From contig NC_019673.1 of the NCBI RefSeq assembly GCF_000328705.1, positions 496,001-560,000 of the forward strand: a stretch of 64,000 nt of DNA, in the 5' to 3' direction. Source of the stretch: Saccharothrix espanaensis DSM 44229 (GTDB lineage: Bacteria; Actinomycetota; Actinomycetes; Mycobacteriales; Pseudonocardiaceae). The notes below the pieces were generated by a model, which did not search any database, was not told where the DNA came from, and was given only the letters and a program-made list of their open reading frames with translations. How positions within the stretch are numbered: the first letter of the stretch is position 1; every line of letters begins with the position of its first letter. Position numbers and translations under genes: made by a program. Below are positions 1 to 8,454 of the stretch, piece after piece.

Positions 1-1
1 G

Positions 2-142
2 GCCCGTGACGTCGAGGAGTTCCGGGCCAGGCTCGCCGGGCACCACCTGCCGAGGCTGGACGCGCTGGGCGTCGAGTACCGCCCGCTGACCGGTCCGAAG
101 CCGTGGCAGACGCTGCCCGGCGTCCCCGGCTTCCCCCGGTGA
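2..142 (+). CDS. C-terminal fragment of an unidentified protein
   Basis: An open frame enters from the left edge and ends at a TGA at 140-142, giving the last 46 residues of a protein that ends in LPGVPGFPR. Codon use is typical of the window, with strong third-position GC, so it is probably a real gene. I do not recognise the family from this tail. It converges on the PspC-like gene with only 4 bp between the two stop codons. Confidence 0.5.
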   Translation, partial: ARDVEEFRARLAGHHLPRLDALGVEYRPLTGPKPWQTLPGVPGFPR

Positions 143-146
143 CGGG

Positions 147-368
147 TCAGTCCTTCTCGGGCACCAGGATCCAGGCGGCGAGGTAGAGGACGGCGCCGGC
201 GCCGAACCCGAACAGGGTCGCGGCGACCAGCAGGATGCGCAGGATGGCGGCGTCCACGCCGACCATCTCGGCGACGCCGCCGCAGACCCCGGCGACCATC
301 CGGTCGTCCCGGCTCCGGCGGAGCTTCTTGACCTTGGCGGTGGCTTCGGTGATCGCGTCGTTCGTCAT
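147..368 (-). CDS. PspC-domain small membrane protein
   Basis: A 73-residue protein consisting almost entirely of a PspC domain. The charged N-terminal part carries the motif DDRMVAGVCGGVAEMVGVD, followed by one hydrophobic segment (about residues 43-67) that includes the typical LYLAAWILVPE ending. PspC domains occur in phage-shock membrane-stress proteins and in actinobacterial two-component sensors. This standalone form has no kinase part and its role is unknown. It is read divergently from the cox-type operon, with about 115 bp between the starts, and a large inverted repeat sits in that gap. Confidence 0.85.
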   Translation of the reverse strand: MTNDAITEATAKVKKLRRSRDDRMVAGVCGGVAEMVGVDAAILRILLVAATLFGFGAGAVLYLAAWILVPEKD

Positions 369-401
369 GGCTCAATAGTGCTGGTCAACGGGTCGTGGCA
401 C

Positions 402-455
402 ATCGGGGACGGACCCTGAACTCGCCCTCAGGGGTGAGCCGGAGCCGTCCCCGAT
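402..455. promoter_or_regulatory. Nested inverted repeat before the cox-type operon
   Basis: The 11-bp arms ATCGGGGACGG (402-412) and CCGTCCCCGAT (445-455) are perfect reverse complements. Inside them CCCTGA (414-419) pairs with TCAGGG (428-433). The structure lies between the divergent pspC-like and coxD genes and ends 29 bp before the preferred coxD start. It could be an operator or a 5' leader hairpin. No poly-T follows, so a terminator is less likely. Confidence 0.5.
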
Positions 456-483
456 CCCGGTGGAGGGGGTTACTGTCGGGGCG

Positions 484-1362
484 GTGACGCCCGAGGACCT
501 GGCAGCGGAGTTGGACCGCGTCGGCTACCTGCCCGACGCCGGTGTCGCCACGGCGGCGTTCCTGGCGTGGCGGATGAGCCGGCCGCTGTTCTGCGAGGGC
601 GAACCCGGCACCGGCAAGACCTCGCTCGCGCTGGCCCTGGCGCGTGCGCTGGACCTGCCGCTGATCCGGTTGCAGTGCCACGAGGGCATCGACGCCGCGC
701 AGGCCCTCTACGACTGGGACTTCCCGCGCCAGGTGCTGCACCTGCGGGCGCTGGAGGCGGCGGGCCCGGTCGACGTCGAGCGTGCGGAGGCGTCGCTCTA
801 CACGCGCCGGTTCCTGCTCGCGCGCCCGTTGCTGCGGGCGCTGGAGGAGGCGCCGTGCGTGCTGCTGGTGGACGAGGTGGACCGCGCCGACGACGAGTTC
901 GAGGCGTTCCTGCTGGAGGTGCTGGGCGAGAACTCGGTGACCATCCCGGAACTGGGCGTGGTCACCGCGCGGACGCCGCCGCTGGTCGTGCTCACCTCCA
1001 ACCGCACCCGCGAGGTGCACGACGCCCTCAAGCGCCGCTGCCTCTACCACTGGCTCGAACACCCCGACCTGGCGCGCGAGGTGGCGATCCTGAAACGCCG
1101 GCTGCCCGGCGTCGACGACCGGCTGGCGAACCAGGTCGCGTCAGCCGTGCGGCGGTTGCGCGAGCTGGAGCTGATCAAACCGCCGGGCGTCGCCGAGGCC
1201 CTGGACTGGGCGCAGGCCCTGGTCACGCTGGGTCGGACCGAGTTGGACGCGGAAACGGCGGCGGCCACGCTGGGTGCGGTCCTGAAGTACCGGGAGGACG
1301 CACAACGCGCTCTGTCGGCCGGTGTGCTCGGGGCCCCTCCCGGGAGCACAATCGGGGGATGA
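484..1362 (+). CDS. coxD: MoxR-type AAA+ ATPase, CoxD-like maturation factor
   Basis: An AAA+ ATPase of 292 residues if it starts at the GTG at 484. An in-frame GTG at 460 would add eight residues, and neither start has a strong ribosome site. Walker A is GEPGTGKT (about residues 39-46), Walker B is CVLLVDEVDRAD, and sensor 1 is LTSN, followed by an arginine-rich RRCLYHWL stretch. CoxD-type MoxR ATPases work with VWA proteins to mature the Mo-Cu active site of aerobic CO dehydrogenases. That assignment here rests on the downstream VWA gene, which overlaps by four bases (ATGA), and on the following xdhC and cox genes. A general MoxR chaperone role would be the alternative without this context. 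Confidence 0.85.
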   Translation: MTPEDLAAELDRVGYLPDAGVATAAFLAWRMSRPLFCEGEPGTGKTSLALALARALDLPLIRLQCHEGIDAAQALYDWDFPRQVLHLRALEAAGPVDVERAEASLYTRRFLLARPLLRALEEAPCVLLVDEVDRADDEFEAFLLEVLGENSVTIPELGVVTARTPPLVVLTSNRTREVHDALKRRCLYHWLEHPDLAREVAILKRRLPGVDDRLANQVASAVRRLRELELIKPPGVAEALDWAQALVTLGRTELDAETAAATLGAVLKYREDAQRALSAGVLGAPPGSTIGG

Positions 1363-2441
1363 CCGGCGCCGGGTCGTTGATGGGGCTCGTGGGGTTCGCC
1401 CGCGTGCTGCGGCGGGCCGGGGTGGCGTGCGGGGCGGAGCGGGTGGCGGCGTTCCTGCGGGCGGTCGAGGAACTCGGGGTCGCGTCGGCGTCGTCGGTGT
1501 ACTGGGCGGGGCGGGTGGCGTTGTGCGCGGAGCCCGACGACCTGCCCCGGTACGACCTGGCGTTCGCCGCGTGGTTCGGCGGGGTCGGGCTTCGGGTGCC
1601 GCGCGGTCGCGGGTCACGGGTGTCCGTGGTGGCCGCGCTGGGCGACGGCACGCCGGGCACCGGCCGGGCGGACCGGCTCGCGGTGGCGGCCAGTGACGTC
1701 GAAGTGTTGCGGCACAAGGACATAGCCTCGTTGACGCCGGGCGAGCGGGCGCACCTGCGGGAGCTGTTGGCGACGTTGCGGCCGGTCGCGCCGGTGCGGC
1801 GGTCGGCGCGCCGGCGGCCCGCGCGGCGCGGCGGAGTGGACCCGGGGCGGACGTTGCGGGCGATGCTGGCGTCCGGCGAGGTGGCGCGGCCCCGGTACCG
1901 GCGGCGGGCCGTGCGCAACCGGAAAGTCGTGCTGCTGGTGGACGTCTCCGGCTCCATGAAGCCGTACGCGGACGCGTTGCTGCGGTTCGCGCACGTCGTC
2001 GCGCGGCGGATGCCGGTGGAGGTGTTCACCATCGGCACCCGGCTGACCAGGGTCACCCGGCAGTTGCGCCGCCGCGACCCGGAGCAGGCGCTGGCGGCGG
2101 CCGGGCGGGCGGTGCCCGACTTCGCCGGCGGCACCCGGCTCGGTGAGGCGCTGCGGGCGTTCCTGGACCGCTGGGGGCAGCGGGGTGCGGCGCGGCGCGC
2201 CGTCGTGGTGATCTTCTCCGACGGCTGGGAGCTCGGCGACCCGGCCCTGCTCGGCGCGCAGGCCGCCCGGCTGGAACGCTTGGCGCACAAGGTCTTCTGG
2301 GTCAACCCGCACGCCGGGCAGGACGGTTACGCGCCGGTCCAGTCCGGGATCGCGGCGGTGCTGCCGCACGTGGACCGGCTGCTCGCCGGGCACAGCCTGG
2401 ACACCCTGCGCGCGCTGCTGGCGGAGGTCGGCCGTGCGTGA
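1359..2441 (+). CDS. coxE: VWA-domain protein, CoxE-like
   Basis: A 360-residue protein whose ATG overlaps the coxD stop. Much longer upstream frames exist but lie within coxD. The C-terminal half is a von Willebrand A domain with the metal-ion-dependent adhesion motif DVSGSM at residues 195-200 and the later GGTRLGEAL and FSDGWE segments. The N-terminal half is arginine-rich. CoxE-family proteins pair with CoxD ATPases in maturation of molybdenum hydroxylases. The reading continues directly into xdhC with an 8-bp overlap, so the genes are very likely one transcript. Confidence 0.88.
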   Translation: MTGAGSLMGLVGFARVLRRAGVACGAERVAAFLRAVEELGVASASSVYWAGRVALCAEPDDLPRYDLAFAAWFGGVGLRVPRGRGSRVSVVAALGDGTPGTGRADRLAVAASDVEVLRHKDIASLTPGERAHLRELLATLRPVAPVRRSARRRPARRGGVDPGRTLRAMLASGEVARPRYRRRAVRNRKVVLLVDVSGSMKPYADALLRFAHVVARRMPVEVFTIGTRLTRVTRQLRRRDPEQALAAAGRAVPDFAGGTRLGEALRAFLDRWGQRGAARRAVVVIFSDGWELGDPALLGAQAARLERLAHKVFWVNPHAGQDGYAPVQSGIAAVLPHVDRLLAGHSLDTLRALLAEVGRA

Positions 2442-3552
2442 CGTCCTGGCCGAACTCGCCCGCCGGGTCGCCGCCGGCGAGACCGTCGGCGTCGGCACGG
2501 TGGTCGCCACGTTCAGCTCCGCGCCCCGCCCGCCCGGCGCGGCGATGCTGGTCGGCGCGGCCGGCGAGGTGGTCGGGTCGGTGTCCGGCGGGTGCGTCGA
2601 GGGCGCGGTCTACGAGCTGGCCCAAGAGGTCGTGGCGGGCGGGCAGCCGGTTCTGCGGCGCTACGGCGTGTCCGACGACGACGCGTTCGCGGTGGGGTTG
2701 ACCTGCGGCGGGATCATCGACGTGTACGTGGAGGCGGTGTCGGCGGAGTCGTTCCCGCAGCTGCCGGACGTGCTGGCGGCGGTCCGCGCGCGGGAGCCGG
2801 TCGCCGTCGCCACGGTCGTCGGGCACCCCGACTGGGTGGGCCGCCGGCTGGTGGTGTGGCCGGACCGGGTGGCGGGCGACGTGCCGTCCGCGCGGGCCCG
2901 GGACGCGATCGCCGACGACGCGCGCGGCCTGCTCGCGGCCGGCCGGAGCGCGACGCTGCACTACGGCCCGGACGGGCAGCGCCGGGGCGAGGGCCTGGCG
3001 GTGTTCGTGAACTCGTTCGAGCCGCCGCCGAGGCTGCTGGTGTTCGGCGCGATCGACTTCGCCGCCGCGATGGCCCGGCTCGGCGCGTTCCTCGGCTACC
3101 GGGTCACGGTGTGCGACGCGCGCCCGGTGTTCGCGACGAACAGCCGCTTCCCCGAGGCGGACGAGGTGGTCGTGGACTGGCCGCACCGCTACCTGGCGCG
3201 AGAGGCCGACGAGGGCCGGGTGGACGGTCGCACGGTGGTCGCGGTGCTGACCCACGACCCGAAGTTCGACGTGCCGCTGCTGGAGGTCGCGCTGCGGCTC
3301 AAGCTCGGCTACGTGGGCGCGATGGGGTCCCGGCGCACCCACGACGACCGGGTGCGCCGGCTGCGCGAGGCGGGGCTGGCCGACGACGAGCTGGCGGGCC
3401 TGGCCTCCCCGATCGGGCTGGACCTGGGCGCGCGCACGCCCGAGGAGACCGCCGTGTCGATCGCCGCCGAGATCATCGCGCTGCGCTGGGGCGGGGGAGG
3501 TGGCCGCCTCACCCGGACCGACGGTGCCATCCACCGCCCACCGGGGGGTTGA
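2434..3552 (+). CDS. XdhC/CoxI-family molybdenum cofactor maturation protein
   Basis: A 372-residue protein starting at GTG 2434 within the end of coxE. The N-terminal XdhC/CoxI domain has the typical SGGCVEGAVYE and LTCGGIIDVYVE cysteine motifs. The C-terminal domain is Rossmann-like (PRLLVFGAIDFAAAMARLG, then HDPKFDVPLLEVAL and YVGAMGSRRT). Family members bind the molybdenum cofactor, promote its sulfuration and insert it into xanthine-dehydrogenase-type enzymes. Position just before coxS fits this. It stands where coxF or coxI stand in classical clusters. A 64-bp gap separates it from coxS. Confidence 0.9.
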   Translation: MRDVLAELARRVAAGETVGVGTVVATFSSAPRPPGAAMLVGAAGEVVGSVSGGCVEGAVYELAQEVVAGGQPVLRRYGVSDDDAFAVGLTCGGIIDVYVEAVSAESFPQLPDVLAAVRAREPVAVATVVGHPDWVGRRLVVWPDRVAGDVPSARARDAIADDARGLLAAGRSATLHYGPDGQRRGEGLAVFVNSFEPPPRLLVFGAIDFAAAMARLGAFLGYRVTVCDARPVFATNSRFPEADEVVVDWPHRYLAREADEGRVDGRTVVAVLTHDPKFDVPLLEVALRLKLGYVGAMGSRRTHDDRVRRLREAGLADDELAGLASPIGLDLGARTPEETAVSIAAEIIALRWGGGGGRLTRTDGAIHRPPGG

Positions 3553-3616
3553 TTGACGAGGCAACAAGTAGCAGGCTCGATGTGACCCCCATCACCACCA
3601 CCGGCTTGGAGGGTTC

Positions 3617-4165
3617 ATGCGGATCACCGTCACCGTGGACGGGGTGGCCTACAACGACGAGGTCGAGCCCCGCACGCTGCTCGTGCACCACCTCCGCGAA
3701 CGACTGGGCAAGACCGGGACGGTCGTGGGTTGCGACACCGGCAACTGCGGCGCGTGCACCGTCCACCTCGACGGCCGCAGCGTGAAGTCGTGCTCTGTGC
3801 TCGCGGTGCAGACCGACGGCCGCGAGGTCGCCACCGTCGAAGGGCTGGCCCGCGACGGGAAGCTGCACCCGGTGCAGCAGGCGTTCCACGAGAACCACGC
3901 GCTCCAGTGCGGGTTCTGCACCCCCGGCATGATCATGCAGGCCATCGACCTGCTCGCGGACGACCCCGACCCCGACGACGACGCCGTCCGGCACGGCCTG
4001 AAGGGCAACCTCTGCCGCTGCACCGGCTACCAGAACATCGTGCGCGCGGTCCGCGACGCGGCCTCGCGGATGCGCCCGGGGGCCGGTTCCGCCGAAGACC
4101 GAACGGAAGTCGAACGGGTCGAGGACGAGGTCCGCGCCCCGCAGCACACCGGGGGCGGGGAATGA
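3617..4165 (+). CDS. coxS: Molybdenum hydroxylase small subunit, [2Fe-2S] protein
   Basis: A 182-residue iron-sulfur subunit beginning at an ATG preceded by GGAGGG. The plant-type cluster ligands are C39, C44, C47 and C59. The C-terminal helical-domain cluster ligands are C98, C101, C133 and C135, in the contexts QCGFCTPGM and NLCRCTGY. These are the two [2Fe-2S] sites that pass electrons from molybdopterin to FAD. The protein is slightly longer than usual (about 160) because of a charged tail after residue 155. It overlaps coxL by four bases. Confidence 0.93.
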   Translation: MRITVTVDGVAYNDEVEPRTLLVHHLRERLGKTGTVVGCDTGNCGACTVHLDGRSVKSCSVLAVQTDGREVATVEGLARDGKLHPVQQAFHENHALQCGFCTPGMIMQAIDLLADDPDPDDDAVRHGLKGNLCRCTGYQNIVRAVRDAASRMRPGAGSAEDRTEVERVEDEVRAPQHTGGGE

Positions 4166-6594
4166 CCGCCACCGCCGGGCCCGAGATCGGCCGCGCCCGC
4201 CGGCGCAAGGAGGACGCCCGGCTGATCACCGGCGCGACCCGCTGGACCGACAACCTCCAACTGCCCGGGATGCTGCACCTGGCCGTGCTGCGCAGCCCGT
4301 TCGCGCACGCCCGGATCCTCTCGGTCGACGTCGGGGCGGCCGTGGCGATGCCCGGCGTGCTCACCGTGCTGACCGGCGCGGACCTGGCCGACGAGCAGGG
4401 CAGCCTGCCGTGCGCGTGGCCGATCACCGAGGACATGCTGGCCCCGCCCGCGCCGTCGCTCGCGGTGGACGAGGTGAACTTCGCCGGCGAGGCGGTCGCC
4501 CTCGTCGTCGCCCGCAGCGCGGCCGAGGCGCACGACGCGCTGGCCGCGATCGACGTCGAGTACGAGGACCTGCCGGTGGTGCTGGACCTGACCGCCGCGA
4601 CCGCCGACGACTCCGCCCTGGTGCACCCCGACCTGGGCACCAACAAGTCCGCGACCTGGGTGTTCGACTCCGCGGCCGCCGGCACCGGCACCGACGTGGA
4701 CGCCGCGATCGCCGCCGCCGCCGAGGACGGGGTGGTCGTCGAGCGGGTGTTCCGCCAGCAGCGGCTCATCCCGGCGTTTCTGGAACCGCGCTCGGTGGTG
4801 GTCGACCCCGGCCCCGGCTCGGCCACCCTGTGGTCGGCCACCCAGGTGCCGCACATCCTGCGCTGGATGCTGTCGGCCGTGCTCGGCATCCCCGAGCACA
4901 AGCTGCGGGTGATCGCCCCGGACGTCGGCGGCGGGTTCGGCGGCAAGCTCCAGGTCACGCCCGAGGAGGTGCTGACCCTGCTGGTCGCCCGGCGGCTGGG
5001 CAAACCGGTGAAGTGGACCGAGACGCGCACCGAGTCGATGCTGTGCGCGCACCACGGCCGCGACCAGCTCCAGAAGATCACCGTGTCCGCGCGGCGGGAC
5101 GGCACCGTCACCGGGCTCAAGGTCGACCTGCTCGCCGACATGGGCGCGTACCTGCGGCTGGTCACGCCGGGCGTGCCGATCCTCGGCGCGTTCATGTTCA
5201 ACGCCATCTACAAGTTCGCCGCCTACCGGTTCACCTGCACGAACGTGTTCACGAACAAGACGCCCACCGACGCCTACCGGGGCGCGGGCCGGCCGGAGGC
5301 CACGTTCGCCATCGAGCGGATCATGGACGAGCTGGCCGCCGAGCTCGGCGTGGACCCGCTGGAGCTGCGCCGGAAGAACTGGATCCGGCACGAGGAGTTC
5401 CCGTTCACCACGGTCGCCGGGCTCACCTACGACAGCGGCGACTACGAGGCGGCCACCGCCCGCGCCGTCGAGCTGTTCGGCTACGACGCGCTGCGCGCCG
5501 AGCAGGCCGGGCGGCGCGCGGCGGGCGACCCGGTGCAGCTCGGCATCGGGATCTCCACCTACACCGAGATGTGCGGGCTCGCGCCGTCACGGGTGCTGGG
5601 CGCGCTGCGCTACGGCGCGGGCGGCTGGGAGCACGCGGCGATCCGGATGCTGCCCACCGGCAAGGTCGAGGTGGTCACCGGCACCTCGCCGCACGGGCAG
5701 GGGCATGAGACGGCGTGGAGCCAGATCGTCGCCGACCGGCTGGGCGTCCCGTTCGAGGACGTCGAGGTGCTGCACGGCGACACCCAGGTCGCGCACCGGG
5801 GCATGGACAGCTACGGCTCGCGGTCGCTGGCCGTCGGCGGCACGGCGGTCGTGCTGGCGGCGGACAAGGTGCTGGCCAAGGCCCGGACCGTGGCCGCGCA
5901 CCTGCTGGAGTGCTCGGCCGACGACGTCGAGTTCACCGCCGGCACGTTCGCCGTGCGCGGCACGTCCACCACGATGTCGCTGGCCGAGGTGGTGGTGGCC
6001 GCGCACGTGGCGCACAACCTGCCGGACGGGGTGGAGCCGGGGCTGGACGCGGACGCCACGTTCGACCCGGACAACTTCTCCTACCCGCACGGGACGCACC
6101 TGTGCGCGACCGAGGTGGACACCGAGACCGGGCGGGTGACCATCCGGTCGTACGTGTGCGTGGACGACGTCGGCAGGGTGGTCAACCCGCTGATCGTCGA
6201 AGGTCAGGTGCACGGCGGCCTGGCCCAGGGCATCGCGCAGGCGCTCTACGAGGAGGCCGTGCACGACGAGGGCGGCACGCTGACCACCGCGACCCTGGCC
6301 GACTACCTGGTGCCGTCGGCGGTCGACCTGCCGACGTTCACCACCGACCGCACCGAGACCCCGGCGGACTCCAACCCGTTGGGAGTCAAGGGGGTCGGCG
6401 AGGCGGGCACCATCGCGTCCACGCCGGCCGTGGTGAACGCGATCGTGGACGCGTTGCGGCACAGGGGCGTTCGTGACGTGGAAATGCCGTGCACGCCGAT
6501 GCGGGTGTGGAAGGCGTTGCAGGGCAAGGAAGACGTCCCGGTGGCCTTGGGCGGCGTCCACGGCTCGATCGACGCGCGTGGGGGTGCCGCGTGA
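4162..6594 (+). CDS. coxL: Molybdenum hydroxylase large subunit, form II CoxL-like
   Basis: The 810-residue molybdopterin-binding catalytic subunit. Its ATG overlaps the coxS stop; the longer frame beginning at 3730 is only an extension through coxS. Visible motifs are GGGFGGK, the substrate loop AYRGAGR at residues 371-377, and VKGVGEAG with the general-base glutamate at about E747. True form I CO dehydrogenases carry AYxCSFR with a copper-binding cysteine. This AYRGAGR loop places it in form II or related xanthine-dehydrogenase-family enzymes, so CO oxidation is not assured; an aldehyde, nicotinate or purine substrate is possible. It forms a heterotrimer with the S and M subunits. Confidence 0.9.
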   Translation: MTATAGPEIGRARRRKEDARLITGATRWTDNLQLPGMLHLAVLRSPFAHARILSVDVGAAVAMPGVLTVLTGADLADEQGSLPCAWPITEDMLAPPAPSLAVDEVNFAGEAVALVVARSAAEAHDALAAIDVEYEDLPVVLDLTAATADDSALVHPDLGTNKSATWVFDSAAAGTGTDVDAAIAAAAEDGVVVERVFRQQRLIPAFLEPRSVVVDPGPGSATLWSATQVPHILRWMLSAVLGIPEHKLRVIAPDVGGGFGGKLQVTPEEVLTLLVARRLGKPVKWTETRTESMLCAHHGRDQLQKITVSARRDGTVTGLKVDLLADMGAYLRLVTPGVPILGAFMFNAIYKFAAYRFTCTNVFTNKTPTDAYRGAGRPEATFAIERIMDELAAELGVDPLELRRKNWIRHEEFPFTTVAGLTYDSGDYEAATARAVELFGYDALRAEQAGRRAAGDPVQLGIGISTYTEMCGLAPSRVLGALRYGAGGWEHAAIRMLPTGKVEVVTGTSPHGQGHETAWSQIVADRLGVPFEDVEVLHGDTQVAHRGMDSYGSRSLAVGGTAVVLAADKVLAKARTVAAHLLECSADDVEFTAGTFAVRGTSTTMSLAEVVVAAHVAHNLPDGVEPGLDADATFDPDNFSYPHGTHLCATEVDTETGRVTIRSYVCVDDVGRVVNPLIVEGQVHGGLAQGIAQALYEEAVHDEGGTLTTATLADYLVPSAVDLPTFTTDRTETPADSNPLGVKGVGEAGTIASTPAVVNAIVDALRHRGVRDVEMPCTPMRVWKALQGKEDVPVALGGVHGSIDARGGAA

Positions 6595-7445
6595 TCCCGG
6601 CCGCGTTCGACTACGTCGCGCCGTCCACAGTGGACGAAGCGGTGCGCGTCCTGGCCGAGGGCGGCGAGGACGCCAAGGTGCTGGCGGGCGGGCAGAGCCT
6701 GCTGCCGGTGCTGCGGATGCGGCTCGCCGCGCCGACCCTGGTCGTGGACCTGTCCGGGCTCACCGAGCTGACCGGCGTGCACGACGACGGCGACTCGTTG
6801 CTGATCGGCGCGATGACCACGCACCACGAGGTGCAGCGCGACCACCTGGTGCGCGAGCACGCGGCGTTGCTGCGGCTGGCCACCGACACCGTCGGCGACC
6901 CGCAGATCCGGCACCGGGGCACGGTGGGCGGCGCGCTCGCGCACGCCGACCCGGCGGGCGACCTGCTCGCGCCGGTGCTCGCGCTGGACGCGGTGCTGGT
7001 GTGCACCGGGCCGGCGGGCACCCGGGAGGTGCCGGCGGCGGAGTTCTTCACCGACTACTTCACCACCGCGCTGGAACCGGGCGAGCTGCTCACCCACGTG
7101 CGGGTGCCGAAGCTGACCGGGTGGGGCGCGCACTACGAGAAGTTCAACCGGGTCGCGCAAGCCTGGTCGATCGTCGCCGTCGCGGTCGCGCTGGAGGTGG
7201 TCGACGGGGTCGTCCGGGCGGCGCGGGTCGGCCTGACCAACATGGGCCCGACCCCGGTCCGGGCGCGCGGCGTGGAGGAGGAGCTGGTCGGGCGGCCCGC
7301 GACGGCCGAGTGGATCCGCGCGGCCGCCGCCCGTGCCGCCGAGGGGGCGCACCCGACGTCGGACGGCAACGCCGACGCCGAGTACCGCACCCACCTGGCC
7401 CGGGTGCTGACCGAGCGGGCCGTGACGGCCGCGGCGCGCGCGTGA
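6591..7445 (+). CDS. coxM: Molybdenum hydroxylase medium subunit, FAD protein
   Basis: A 284-residue FAD-binding subunit starting at a GTG that overlaps the coxL stop (GTGA). The two flavin-binding motifs are AGGQSLLPVLRMR (near residue 34) and HRGTVGGALAHADPAGD (near residue 105). A C-terminal CO dehydrogenase flavoprotein domain follows. The length matches the family. It transfers electrons from the iron-sulfur clusters to the final acceptor. The overlap with coxL and 13-bp gap to coxG support a single operon. Confidence 0.93.
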   Translation: MIPAAFDYVAPSTVDEAVRVLAEGGEDAKVLAGGQSLLPVLRMRLAAPTLVVDLSGLTELTGVHDDGDSLLIGAMTTHHEVQRDHLVREHAALLRLATDTVGDPQIRHRGTVGGALAHADPAGDLLAPVLALDAVLVCTGPAGTREVPAAEFFTDYFTTALEPGELLTHVRVPKLTGWGAHYEKFNRVAQAWSIVAVAVALEVVDGVVRAARVGLTNMGPTPVRARGVEEELVGRPATAEWIRAAAARAAEGAHPTSDGNADAEYRTHLARVLTERAVTAAARA

Positions 7446-7458
7446 AGGCGGTGGGTGG

Positions 7459-8454
7459 GTGAAGCTGGAGCACACCTTCACCGTCCCCGCCCCGGTGCCG
7501 GCGGTGTGGGCGGCGCTGCTCGACCCGGAGAAGGTCGCGCCCTGCCTGCCGGGCGCGGCCCTGACCGGGGTGGACGGGCGGGCGTTCACCGGCACGGTCA
7601 AGGTGAAGCTCGGCCCGGTCGTCCTGGTGTACAAGGGGACCGGCGAGTTCACGGCGGTGGCGGAGCAGGAGCGGACGGCCGTGCTCAAGGCGTCCGGCAA
7701 GGACTCCCGGGGCAACGGGACGGCGGCGGCGACGGTGTCGTTGGCGCTGGTGGCGGCGGCCGGCGGCACCGCTGTGTCCGTGGTCACCGACTTGACGATC
7801 ACCGGTCGTCCGGCGCAGCTCGGACGGGGGTTGATCAGCGAGGTCAGCGGCAAGATCGTCGGCCAGTTCGCCGATTGCCTGGCGACCCGGCTCGCGACGG
7901 GGGAGGCTGGGCCCGTGACAACCCCCGATCCCAAGGCGGCCCCCGAACCCGACCCCGCTCCGCCGGCCAAGCCCGCTCCCGAGGCCAAGCCCGGCCCCGC
8001 GAAGCCGGCCACCGCGAAGCCCGGCCCCGCCAAGCCCAAACCCACCAAGGCCGGACCCACCAAGTCCGGTGCTGCCGCCAAGTCGGCCCCCGCCAAGCCC
8101 GAGGCCACAGCCAAGCCTGGTGTCGCAGCCAAGCCCGTGGCCGAGTCCGGTGTCGTTGCCGAGCCCGAGGTGCACGCCGAGCCCGAGACCGCCGCCGCCA
8201 AGGCCGGAACCGCCGCTGCGGACGAGCCGCGAGCGGCATCGCAAGACGAGTCGCAAGACAAGCCGCAGGACGAATCGCGAAACGAATCGCGGGACGAGGC
8301 GCCGGCCAGGCCGCACCTGCGGGCCGTGCCGGACGAGCCGATCGACCTGCTGGAGACGGCCGGTGCGCCGGTGGCCAAGCGGGCGCTGCCGATCGTGGTG
8401 GCGTTGGTCGTGCTGGTGCTGCTGCTGCGCCGACGTCGCCGGCGGCAGCGCTGA
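7459..8454 (+). CDS. coxG: CoxG-like SRPBCC protein with disordered linker and C-terminal membrane anchor
   Basis: A 331-residue protein starting at GTG 7459. Residues 1 to about 145 form a CoxG-type SRPBCC domain (starts KLEHTFTVPAPVPAVWAALL). Then comes a long Ala/Pro/Lys-rich segment with repeated AKPGPAKP-like units (about residues 155-255) and an acidic DESQDKPQDES stretch. The protein ends in a hydrophobic helix (IVVALVVLVLLL) followed by RRRRRRQR. In Oligotropha carboxidovorans CoxG recruits CO dehydrogenase to the membrane. The anchor seen here suggests the same job by direct membrane insertion. It overlaps the next gene by four bases. Confidence 0.85.
   Translation: MKLEHTFTVPAPVPAVWAALLDPEKVAPCLPGAALTGVDGRAFTGTVKVKLGPVVLVYKGTGEFTAVAEQERTAVLKASGKDSRGNGTAAATVSLALVAAAGGTAVSVVTDLTITGRPAQLGRGLISEVSGKIVGQFADCLATRLATGEAGPVTTPDPKAAPEPDPAPPAKPAPEAKPGPAKPATAKPGPAKPKPTKAGPTKSGAAAKSAPAKPEATAKPGVAAKPVAESGVVAEPEVHAEPETAAAKAGTAAADEPRAASQDESQDKPQDESRNESRDEAPARPHLRAVPDEPIDLLETAGAPVAKRALPIVVALVVLVLLLRRRRRRQR

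Noticed and set aside
567..1358. Upstream extension of the VWA gene frame
   Set aside because: It lies entirely inside coxD in another frame. The ATG at 1359 overlaps the coxD stop and starts a normal CoxE.
3730..4161. Upstream extension of the coxL frame
   Set aside because: It is the shadow of coxS; composition is Arg/Pro-rich nonsense. ATG 4162 is the natural start.
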